NCBI GenBank assembly: GCA_002408345.1
Contig: DHRX01000057.1
Location: 444 to 6,211 of the forward strand
Length of the DNA: 5,768 bases
Reading direction: 5' to 3'
Source: Firmicutes bacterium UBA5301
Lineage (GTDB): Bacteria > Bacillota > UBA5301
Shown: piece after piece, positions 1 to 5,768 of the stretch
Numbering within the stretch: the first letter of the stretch is position 1
Layout of the letters: each line of letters begins with the position of its first letter
Position numbers and translations under genes: made by a program
The notes under the pieces: model-generated
The model's input: only the letters and a program-made list of their open reading frames with translations
Told to the model about the DNA's origin: nothing
Databases searched by the model: none

Positions 1-744
1 GAGGGCGGGGTTAGCGGTGCTGTGTTAGTAGGAACTTTCATCTTTACCTTTGGTGGTTGGAACTGGGTACCACCGCTACTGGTCTTTTTTATTAGCGCAA
101 CGTTGCTTACTAGATGGAGCAGGCGGAGGAGTCCGGAACTTTTCCAGGAGAACTGGGAAGAACGAGGTAGGGGTCTAAATCAGGTTTTAGCTAATGGCGG
201 GGGAGGGATAATCCTTTCCATTTTAACCTTTCTGAATATTTTAGAGCCCCACTTGGTTTTTGTCGGTTTTTTAGGGGCACTAGCCGGGACTGCAGCCGAT
301 ACTTGGTCTACAGAAATTGGTGTTAGTTTAGGTGGGCGACCCCATTTACTCTTTTCTCGAAAATTGGTAGCTCCCGGTACTTCTGGTGGGGTTACCAGTG
401 CTGGGCTCTGGGGGGCGTTTGCTGGAAGCCTAGTCATAACTTTAGTTGGTTTAATTCTTTTTATTAGCGGTGGTTTGAACTGGTTTATTGTTTTTAGTAG
501 TACGTTGGCTATTCTTGTAGCTGGTTTTTTTGGTTCTCTTTTGGATAGCGCTTTAGGGGTCTGGGTTCAGGTTAAACGCTATTGTGACTATTGCCTTAAA
601 GATACAGAAAAGCCGATCCATTACTGTGGCTATCAAACCCGGATAGTCCGTGGTTTACCAATGGTTAATAATAATGTAGTTAATTTTTTCTGTTCACTGG
701 CGTCAGCAGTGGTGGCTATGGGAATATTAAAGCTGTTTAGCTAG
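1..744 (+). CDS. DUF92/VTE6-family integral membrane protein (5' end outside window)
   Basis: The reading frame is open from the first base. Residues before the first possible start (GTG at 22, with no convincing Shine-Dalgarno site) already read like the family's N-terminal 'SGA..LVGT.IF..GGW' segment, so the true start probably lies upstream and one N-terminal helix is missing. Counting from the first visible codon, hydrophobic segments lie at about 8-37, 68-98, 138-158 and 160-185, with a last one at 226-246. DUF92-like motifs are NQVLANGG (60-67), AADTWSTEIG (98-107), PGTSGGVTSAG (125-135) and GSLLDSALGVWVQ (178-190). A Cys/His group (C195, C198, H207, C209) comes before the 'NN.VVNF' end motif. 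Characterised relatives include plant VTE6 and its cyanobacterial homologue, which phosphorylate phytyl phosphate; a prenyl-phosphate kinase role here is inference only. It ends 75 bp before the next gene, which has its own promoter. Confidence 0.85.
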   Translation, partial: EGGVSGAVLVGTFIFTFGGWNWVPPLLVFFISATLLTRWSRRRSPELFQENWEERGRGLNQVLANGGGGIILSILTFLNILEPHLVFVGFLGALAGTAADTWSTEIGVSLGGRPHLLFSRKLVAPGTSGGVTSAGLWGAFAGSLVITLVGLILFISGGLNWFIVFSSTLAILVAGFFGSLLDSALGVWVQVKRYCDYCLKDTEKPIHYCGYQTRIVRGLPMVNNNVVNFFCSLASAVVAMGILKLFS

Positions 745-751
745 AAATTAA

Positions 752-780
752 TTGACAAAAAAAGGGAATAATAGTATGCT
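752..780 (+). promoter_or_regulatory. Sigma-A (sigma-70) type promoter
   Basis: A perfect -35 hexamer TTGACA (752-757) is followed after 17 bp by TATGCT (775-780), which matches 4 of 6 bases of TATAAT. Spacing and position fit a start of transcription near 786-788, about 33 nt before the TTG start codon at 820. It lies just after the stop codon of the DUF92 gene and would drive the 820-1614 gene and probably the diguanylate cyclase gene. The transcription start is inferred. Confidence 0.65.
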
Positions 781-786
781 ATCTAC

Positions 787-816
787 TGCCAGCTACCCGT
801 GTAGAGGAGGCTGGCA
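787..816 (+). promoter_or_regulatory. Leader stem-loop carrying the ribosome binding site in its loop
   Basis: TGCCAGC (787-793) and GCTGGCA (810-816) are perfect 7-bp inverted repeats around a 16-nt loop (794-809). The loop holds all but the last base of the Shine-Dalgarno sequence AGAGGAGG (803-810). The stem would begin at or near the predicted transcript 5' end and finish 3 nt before the start codon. It could protect the mRNA 5' end or tune ribosome access. An alternative 4-bp pairing, CTAC (793-796) with GTAG (801-804), would compete with it. The repeat is seen directly; the function is inferred. Confidence 0.5.
803..810 (+). promoter_or_regulatory. Ribosome binding site that fixes a TTG start
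   Basis: AGAGGAGG is a near-perfect match to the anti-Shine-Dalgarno sequence and ends 9 nt before the TTG at 820. The nearest upstream in-frame candidate, CTG at 811, directly abuts the site and is too close. This makes TTG 820 the best start for the 264-residue protein. Confidence 0.75.
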
Positions 817-819
817 TTA

Positions 820-1614
820 TTGTTTGGTATCAAGCATACTGCACAAGAATTACCGGTTATCGCCGGGAAAGTAAGAGCGGACCAGGAAAAAGCACCTAAA
901 CAGGATTTATTTTGGCAGAGAGGTCAGATTACAATTGACTTGTCAACAGCGGCAGGCCGATTCGAACTGTTAATTTACACTATTCTATCTGGGGCAAAAG
1001 TTCGTCGTGCTATTTTAGATCAAACCTTTCAAGCTTTGCGGGAGGCAGGGTTAGTTAACTCTGTTCGTTTAGCCCAACAGAATCTTCAAGATAAAGAAAA
1101 AGTAAAAACGATTTTATCTTGCTATTATCGGGCATTGACTTCTCATGTTCGCAAAGTCCAAGCAATTTTTGCAGCAGGAACAACTGTAGAGCAACAATAT
1201 GCAGGGGATATTGGTACTCTCTATACAGTAGCAGCTGGTGATTCTAAAAATATTATTAAAGGAGTACGTGAATTTGCAGGGATCAACCTTCAAGCTAGCT
1301 GGTTTTGTCGAGAGATGAAGTTGGCTGGGGTTTGGGCCGATTTAGATCAGGCGGTCTGTTTAATAGTTGATCCTGAAATAAAAGTCCCTCTTTGGTATTT
1401 GGGTTTTGCTGGAGTTGATAGTTATTTTTTGCGGGATGTTCCGTTGAGAGAATGTTTTCAAGCTTTGGAGCGCTATTTTGGCGGGGATCCCTTTCCAGTA
1501 TTAATTAAAAGCCGCTGGTACTGCCAAAAAGGGGATTCAAGCCTTTGTAAAGCCCAGTGTTCAGTATTTGAGGTTTGCCAGATAAGGTTTCAGAAATCAG
1601 CAGGATGTTTTTAA
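820..1614 (+). CDS. Divergent HhH-GPD (endonuclease III-like) protein with C-terminal Cys cluster, putative
   Basis: 264 residues, TTG start chosen from the strong ribosome binding site. I do not recognise a named family with certainty. Residues 48-82 (FELLIYTIL..., then a helix around QALREAGLV) resemble the opening helices of HhH-GPD DNA glycosylases. Residues 95-150 look helical, and AGINLQAS (153-160) followed by WFCREMKLAG resembles the helix-hairpin-helix 'GIGPKxAS..LRD..L' segment. VDPEIK (183-188) would place D184 at the catalytic Asp. At the usual catalytic Lys position there is Gln158, so lyase chemistry may be absent. The C-terminus has C235-X7-C243-X3-C247-X5-C253, close to the endonuclease III iron-sulfur loop (C-X6-C-X2-C-X5-C) but with two longer gaps; C263 lies near the end. 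There is no signal peptide or membrane segment, so it should be cytoplasmic. The fold assignment is my inference from pattern; 'hypothetical protein' is the safe fallback. It is probably co-transcribed with the next gene. Confidence 0.5.
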   Translation: MFGIKHTAQELPVIAGKVRADQEKAPKQDLFWQRGQITIDLSTAAGRFELLIYTILSGAKVRRAILDQTFQALREAGLVNSVRLAQQNLQDKEKVKTILSCYYRALTSHVRKVQAIFAAGTTVEQQYAGDIGTLYTVAAGDSKNIIKGVREFAGINLQASWFCREMKLAGVWADLDQAVCLIVDPEIKVPLWYLGFAGVDSYFLRDVPLRECFQALERYFGGDPFPVLIKSRWYCQKGDSSLCKAQCSVFEVCQIRFQKSAGCF

Positions 1615-1655
1615 CAGATGTGGAAGTTTTTATGTTGTGAACAAATCAGGGGGTC

Positions 1656-3311
1656 ATGGTTATTTTTAGCCGCTTACATCCTGGAGAAAAGGTAATAGCT
1701 GTTTTCCGTTTTTCCTTTATTATTTGGATGATCTTAGAGGTCTATTTATTCTGCCTGTACTGTCCAACAGATCTCACTCCGTGGGGTATTTTAACCTATT
1801 TTATAGTTACTTGTCTCTTAATGCCGTGGGGTGAGGCTGTAGGTATAGGTAGTCAGGGCTTTTGGTCGGCTTTAGATCTGTTAGCAGCGGCTTTTGTTTT
1901 TATCTCTCTAGGTAGGCCGATTATAACAACCTCTCTTTTTTATGTGGCTGTGGTTTGGAGTTCTCGTTTCTTAACAGTTTGGGGCGGTATTGGTTATACT
2001 ATTGTTACGTTTACAGTTTACGCCTTATTAATATGGACCCAAGGGTTAGCTGGGTTTAGGCTGGTACCCCACTTTTTAGCCATGCTAGGGTTAAGCGTAT
2101 TTACAGCACTGTTTTCAGAGACCCTACGGGGAACTGAAAAAGAACAATATAAGAGCAGTTTACTGCTGAACGAGTTGAAAAACTCATTCCAGGAACAGTT
2201 GGCGATCGCTCGCGAACTAGAGAAATCCAATGCCCAATTAAAAGAACATGCGATTGCTTTAGAAGTTTCTCAGCAAGAGTTAGTTCTCCGGAATCAAGAG
2301 CTAAAATCGCTAACCGAAGTATTGCGGGTAACGGCTTCGACCCTAGATATTAACCGTTTATTAGAATTATCTATGCTCAAGACCGCAGAACTCTATGGGG
2401 CTAATGGTGCTTTTCAATACTTACAATTAGCCGAAAAGGATTTAAATGATTTAACCTTACTAACTTGTTATAGTATTAACCGTGAGGAGACTAATGCTAT
2501 TGTTCGAAGGGTAATGCCAATCCTTGTTAGTTTGAAAACTACTCTTAGCTGGCGTCAGGGGCAGACTCCACCTTTGGTTGGCTGGCAAGATCTGTTTCAA
2601 GAGTTGGGTATTACTAGTTTTTTAGCGGTTCCGTTAGTCGTTGCTAATCAAGTAGTTGGCATGATGGCTTTATTCAGCCGTGGGGCTAATGACCTTACCA
2701 TACAAGCGCAGGAGTTTATTAATATCATTTCTTCACAGCTCAGTTTAGCTTTAGATAAAGCCATTCTCTATATGCGGCTAAAACAACAGGCTATTACCGA
2801 TGGTTTAACCTCGCTATATAATGTACGATATTTTTACGAACGTTTGCAAGAAGAGGTTGCCAAAGTTGATCGGAAAGGTTCCCGACTCTCTTTAGTGATG
2901 CTTGATATTGACTGGTTTAAAGATTATAATGATACTTTTGGTCATCAGGCCGGTGATAGTTTACTCTGCAAGGTAGCGACAGTCCTGACTAATAATATGC
3001 GTGAAGGTGATATAGTGGCTCGTTATGGCGGTGAAGAGTTTGTGGTTGTCTTACCAGACACTAGTCATAGCGAAGCGTTGATCATGGCCGAACGTTTGCG
3101 GATGAAATTCAGAGAAGCCCAGTTGTCAGAGAAAGGTAATTTTCATCAGCCAGTTACCCTCAGTCTTGGTGTGGCGACCTATCCGGATCATGCTGATTGC
3201 CCGAAGGAGTTGGTTAGAGAGGCAGACCGAGCTATGTATCAAGCAAAGGCTCAGGGGAAAGACCGTGTTTGTTCAGTGAATATCTTAATAAAGAACGGGA
3301 AAGCGAATTAA
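1656..3311 (+). CDS. Membrane-anchored GAF-GGDEF diguanylate cyclase
   Basis: 551 residues. It should make cyclic di-GMP from two GTP at the inner face of the membrane. Layout: about six hydrophobic helices (roughly 11-33, 43-57, 69-85, 89-109, 112-129, 136-153), a likely coiled coil (160-220), a GAF-like sensor domain (about 225-370), and a GGDEF domain (about 378-542). The catalytic domain begins at TDGLTSLYN and keeps LDIDWFKDYND (416-426, metal-binding D417), FGH (428-430) and the signature GGEEF (458-462). R449-E-G-D452 lies five residues before the signature and is a classic product-inhibition I-site. There is no EAL or HD-GYP domain. The ATG at 1656 is the first start after an in-frame stop at 1638-1640. 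Its AGGGGG site (1648-1653) is only 2 nt away, so translation may be weak or coupled to the upstream gene 41 bp before. The N-terminal ligand is unknown. Confidence 0.93.
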   Translation: MVIFSRLHPGEKVIAVFRFSFIIWMILEVYLFCLYCPTDLTPWGILTYFIVTCLLMPWGEAVGIGSQGFWSALDLLAAAFVFISLGRPIITTSLFYVAVVWSSRFLTVWGGIGYTIVTFTVYALLIWTQGLAGFRLVPHFLAMLGLSVFTALFSETLRGTEKEQYKSSLLLNELKNSFQEQLAIARELEKSNAQLKEHAIALEVSQQELVLRNQELKSLTEVLRVTASTLDINRLLELSMLKTAELYGANGAFQYLQLAEKDLNDLTLLTCYSINREETNAIVRRVMPILVSLKTTLSWRQGQTPPLVGWQDLFQELGITSFLAVPLVVANQVVGMMALFSRGANDLTIQAQEFINIISSQLSLALDKAILYMRLKQQAITDGLTSLYNVRYFYERLQEEVAKVDRKGSRLSLVMLDIDWFKDYNDTFGHQAGDSLLCKVATVLTNNMREGDIVARYGGEEFVVVLPDTSHSEALIMAERLRMKFREAQLSEKGNFHQPVTLSLGVATYPDHADCPKELVREADRAMYQAKAQGKDRVCSVNILIKNGKAN

Positions 3312-3370
3312 CAGGATTCAGCTTGAAAAAGGCGAATATTAGGCGTGGCAATGAACTAGAACGTCATTAT

Positions 3371-3385
3371 TGTGATCCTATCACA
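3371..3385. promoter_or_regulatory. 15-bp palindrome, possible operator
   Basis: TGTGATCCTATCACA has perfect 6-bp arms (3371-3376 and 3380-3385) around a 3-bp centre. The half-sites resemble the TGTGA...TCACA arms of CRP/FNR-family operators, but the gap between the 5-bp arms is 5 bp rather than the CRP-type 6. It lies 13 nt upstream of the first NrdR box and just before a possible -35 region. No U-run follows it, so it does not look like a terminator. A second regulator of nrdJ is inferred. Confidence 0.4.
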
Positions 3386-3386
3386 C

Positions 3387-3416
3387 TTGCTCATGCGACA
3401 CCATCTATAGTATTCT
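3387..3416 (+). promoter_or_regulatory. Possible nrdJ promoter (weak match)
   Basis: The best pairing I can see is TTGCTC (3387-3392) with TATTCT (3411-3416) at 18 bp. A TATAGT at 3406-3411 matches the -10 consensus in 5 of 6 bases but has no good -35. Either choice puts the core promoter across the first NrdR box, as expected if NrdR represses by blocking RNA polymerase. The exact promoter cannot be fixed from sequence. Confidence 0.3.
3398..3413. promoter_or_regulatory. NrdR box 1
   Basis: ACACCATCTATAGTAT matches 13 of 16 positions of the NrdR consensus acaCWAtATaTWGtgt as I recall it. Together with a second box starting 31 bp downstream it has the paired, roughly three-helical-turn arrangement typical of NrdR operators upstream of ribonucleotide reductase genes. 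The gene downstream is nrdJ, which supports the call. Confidence 0.8.
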
Positions 3417-3428
3417 AGTTAGGGCTGC

Positions 3429-3444
3429 ATACTATATGTTGTGG
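3429..3444. promoter_or_regulatory. NrdR box 2
   Basis: ATACTATATGTTGTGG also matches 13 of 16 positions of the NrdR consensus. It starts exactly 31 bp after box 1, leaving a 15-bp gap. Its left half ATACTATA is the exact reverse complement of the right half of box 1 (TATAGTAT, 3406-3413). NrdR is an ATP-cone regulator that represses ribonucleotide reductase genes when dATP is plentiful; it is not encoded in this window. Confidence 0.8.
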
Positions 3445-3493
3445 TTCTAACTATTTTTATTCTTTTTAAATTATTTAGGAGGTAAGGCGAAAA

Positions 3494-5743
3494 ATGGGCT
3501 CCCAGTTATCTCAGAACGCTTTAAATGTTTTAGAAAAACGCTATCTAAAAAGGGTCGGAGGGGAACTGGTGGAAACCCCTGATGATATGTTTGAACGGGT
3601 AGCCCAAAATATTGCAGCGGTAGAGGCTGAAGTTTATGGTAAGGATGAAGCGACCGTAAACAAAGTTAAAGATCAATTTAAAGAAATAATGACTAATCTA
3701 GAATTCCTACCGAACTCACCAACGTTGATGAACGCTGGTCGAGAACTGCAACAGCTAGCCGCTTGTTTTGTTTTACCGGTTGATGACTCTATGGAGTCTA
3801 TTTTTGATTCTATTAAATATGCGGCACTAATTCATAAAAGCGGTGGAGGCACCGGTTTTAGTTTTTCACGCTTGCGCCCCAAAAATGATGAAGTTCTGTC
3901 GACCGGTGGTGTGGCTAGCGGTCCGATTTCTTTTATGAAAGTGTTTAATGCGGCTACTGATGCCGTCAAGCAAGGAGGAACTCGGCGTGGTGCTAATATG
4001 GGCATTTTACGAGTCGACCACCCCGATATTCTGGAATTTATCAATGCTAAAGAGGATAATGCTGATCTAACTAATTTTAATATTTCGGTAGCTATTACTG
4101 ATGAATTTATGGAAGCTCTCAAGGAGGGTAAGACCTACCCGTTACGCAACCCTCGTAATGGTCAACCGGTCAAAGAATTATCAGCCCAAGAAGTCTTTGA
4201 TAAGATCGTTGATGCTGCTTGGCGTAATGGTGAGCCAGGTATTGTCTTTATTGATCGGATTAACAAGGATAACCCGACCCCCCATATCGGTGAGATTGAG
4301 AGTACTAATCCATGCGGAGAGCAACCCCTTCTGCCCTATGAAGCCTGTAACCTAGGCTCTATTAACTTAGCTTTGATGGTCAGAGAAGAGGACGGCCAGG
4401 TTAAAATTGATTGGGAACGGTTAGAATACGTTACCCGAATTTCGGTGCGCTTTTTGGATAATGTTATTGATGCTAGTAAATATCCGTTAGAGCGGATTGA
4501 CCAGATGGTGAAGGCTAACCGTAAGATTGGTCTAGGGGTCATGGGTTTCGCTGATTTGCTGATTAAATTAGGAATTCGTTACGATTCGCCCCAAGCTGTA
4601 CAAACTGCAGAAGAGATAGCTTCTTTTATTCAGAAGACAGCCCGAGCGGTTTCGGCAGAACTAGCTGTGGAAAGAGGTCCCTTCCCTAACTATCCAGGGA
4701 GTGTCTTTGCTAAAGAAAGCGGTCTTAAGGTCCGTAACGCTACAACAACGACTATTGCACCTACCGGTACTATTAGTATAATTGCTGGAGCCTCTGGTGG
4801 GATCGAGCCTATCTTTGCTTTAGCCTTTGTCCGTAACGTTATGGACAACGACAGGTTGGTCGAGGTTAACCCTCTCTTTGAAGAAATTGCTAGAAAGGAA
4901 GGCTTCTATAGCAAGCAATTGATGGAAGTGGTAGCTGAACATGGTTCGGTTAGAGAGATTACGGAGGTACCAAAAAAATTCCAGGATCTCTTTGCGACCG
5001 CCCATGATATTGCTCCAGAATGGCATATTAAAATTCAAGGGGCGTTCCAAAAGTATACGGATAATGCCGTTTCAAAGACTATTAATTTTGCTAACTCTGC
5101 AACTCGGGACGATGTGGCTAACGCCTACTTGTTAGCTTATACTGAAGGCTGTAAAGGGGTTACAGTTTATCGTGATGGCAGCCGGGATTCACAAGTTTTG
5201 ACCGCAGGCACTAAGAGCTCTGAACCGAGCCAAGCTGGTGAAACGCCTAATTATTCCACTAATATTCACCCACGGCCTCGTCCAGATGTGACTATGGGGA
5301 CCACTGAGAAAGTCCAGGTTGGTTGCGGCAACCTTTATGTTAGTGTTAATGCTGACGAGTTTGGAATTTGTGAAATTTTTACGAACACAGGTCGTGAAGG
5401 TGGCTGTGCTTCCCAATCAGAGGCAACAAGTCGACTAATTTCTATCGCTTTACGCTCAGGAATTTCTGTTCAGGCTATCTACGAGCAACTGCGAGGAATT
5501 CGTTGCCCAGCGTGTATCCGTCGGAAGGAGATTAAAGTTACCTCCTGTCCAGATGCGATTGCTCGTTCGATTAAGAAGTATCAGGATCAGGTTTTAGGTG
5601 GTTTTCAACCGAAGCTACCTTTTCAAGCTGAGGCAGCAACAGCGGTAGAGGAAGGAGCTATTTGCCCAGATTGCGGCCATAAGCTTAGCCACGAAAGCGG
5701 CTGTATTACCTGTTTGGCCTGTGGTTATTCCAAGTGTGGTTAG
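3494..5743 (+). CDS. nrdJ: Adenosylcobalamin-dependent (class II) ribonucleoside-diphosphate reductase
   Basis: 749 residues, complete. It reduces ribonucleotides to deoxyribonucleotides in the cytoplasm, using adenosylcobalamin to make a thiyl radical, so it needs neither oxygen nor an NrdB partner. The ATG follows AGGAGGT (3477-3483) at 10 nt. Visible motifs: PNSPTLMNAG (73-82), redox Cys C91, GGGTGFSFSRLRP (117-129), GGTRRGANMG (161-170), the active-site NPCGEQPLLP (272-281; N272, thiyl C274, E276), the second redox Cys C285 in EACNLGSINL, and APTGTISIIAG (422-432). A low-complexity linker (about 570-600) leads to a TSCPD domain (about 604-700, TSCPD at 683-687). The tail is Cys-rich (C724, C727, C737, C740, C743, C748), fitting a metal-binding module plus the mobile thiols that re-reduce the active site. 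There is no N-terminal ATP-cone, so overall dATP inhibition by that domain is not expected; control probably runs through the upstream NrdR boxes. Confidence 0.97.
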   Translation: MGSQLSQNALNVLEKRYLKRVGGELVETPDDMFERVAQNIAAVEAEVYGKDEATVNKVKDQFKEIMTNLEFLPNSPTLMNAGRELQQLAACFVLPVDDSMESIFDSIKYAALIHKSGGGTGFSFSRLRPKNDEVLSTGGVASGPISFMKVFNAATDAVKQGGTRRGANMGILRVDHPDILEFINAKEDNADLTNFNISVAITDEFMEALKEGKTYPLRNPRNGQPVKELSAQEVFDKIVDAAWRNGEPGIVFIDRINKDNPTPHIGEIESTNPCGEQPLLPYEACNLGSINLALMVREEDGQVKIDWERLEYVTRISVRFLDNVIDASKYPLERIDQMVKANRKIGLGVMGFADLLIKLGIRYDSPQAVQTAEEIASFIQKTARAVSAELAVERGPFPNYPGSVFAKESGLKVRNATTTTIAPTGTISIIAGASGGIEPIFALAFVRNVMDNDRLVEVNPLFEEIARKEGFYSKQLMEVVAEHGSVREITEVPKKFQDLFATAHDIAPEWHIKIQGAFQKYTDNAVSKTINFANSATRDDVANAYLLAYTEGCKGVTVYRDGSRDSQVLTAGTKSSEPSQAGETPNYSTNIHPRPRPDVTMGTTEKVQVGCGNLYVSVNADEFGICEIFTNTGREGGCASQSEATSRLISIALRSGISVQAIYEQLRGIRCPACIRRKEIKVTSCPDAIARSIKKYQDQVLGGFQPKLPFQAEAATAVEEGAICPDCGHKLSHESGCITCLACGYSKCG

Positions 5744-5768
5744 TAAGAACAAAAAAGAGGATAACTAA

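Noticed and set aside
22..24. GTG at 22 as the real start of the DUF92-family gene
   Set aside because: The frame is open to the window edge, codons before it encode family-like residues (EGGVSGA), and there is no proper Shine-Dalgarno site before it.
1637..1669. Short GTG-started ORF overlapping the diguanylate cyclase start
   Set aside because: It is only ten codons, has no ribosome binding site, and is readily explained by chance.
2203..2210. GCGATCGC octamer resembling the cyanobacterial HIP1 repeat
   Set aside because: I noticed it only once, inside a coding region, and nothing else suggests a cyanobacterium.
3350..3368. AATGA/TCATT inverted repeat after the diguanylate cyclase gene as a terminator
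   Set aside because: The stem is 5 bp, AT-rich, and has no downstream U-run.
3312..3493. Cobalamin riboswitch before the B12-dependent nrdJ
   Set aside because: The gap is only 182 bp, no B12-box-like sequence is visible, and much of it is taken up by the NrdR boxes and palindrome.
5744..5768. Start of another gene or a terminator at the right edge
   Set aside because: The 25 bases hold only an AGAGGA that might serve a gene beyond the window; no start codon or hairpin is visible.

Overview
The window looks like ordinary chromosome from a Gram-positive, probably anaerobic bacterium of the Clostridia (Peptococcaceae/Desulfotomaculum-like). This placement is inferred from moderately AT-rich DNA, strong AGGAGG ribosome binding sites, a TTG start, a B12-dependent ribonucleotide reductase and NrdR-type operators. 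No mobile element, CRISPR array, rRNA or tRNA is visible. All four genes lie on the + strand and cover nearly the whole window.

Layout. (1) 1-744: the 3' part of a DUF92/VTE6-family membrane protein whose start lies before the window. (2) 745-819: a short control region with a good sigma-A-type promoter (TTGACA, 17 bp, TATGCT), then a 7-bp stem-loop that holds the Shine-Dalgarno sequence in its loop, just before a TTG start. (3) 820-1614: a 264-residue protein of uncertain function. Its layout resembles the HhH-GPD DNA glycosylase (endonuclease III) fold, with a C-terminal four-cysteine cluster, but Gln sits where the catalytic Lys would be expected. (4) 1656-3311: a membrane-anchored GAF-GGDEF diguanylate cyclase, probably co-transcribed with the previous gene (41 bp gap). 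(5) 3312-3493: a 182-bp regulatory region with two NrdR-box-like sites 31 bp apart and an upstream 15-bp palindrome. (6) 3494-5743: a complete class II, adenosylcobalamin-dependent ribonucleotide reductase (nrdJ) with its thiyl-radical motif, redox cysteines, TSCPD domain and C-terminal Cys-rich tail.

How it fits together. nrdJ appears to be its own transcription unit under NrdR control, making dNTPs without oxygen. The 820-3311 pair would join a DNA-repair-like protein and a c-di-GMP synthase under one promoter; this is suggestive but unproven. The most notable items are the paired NrdR boxes, the leader hairpin around the ribosome binding site, and the divergent glycosylase-like protein. 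I see no evidence for a wholly new multi-gene system.
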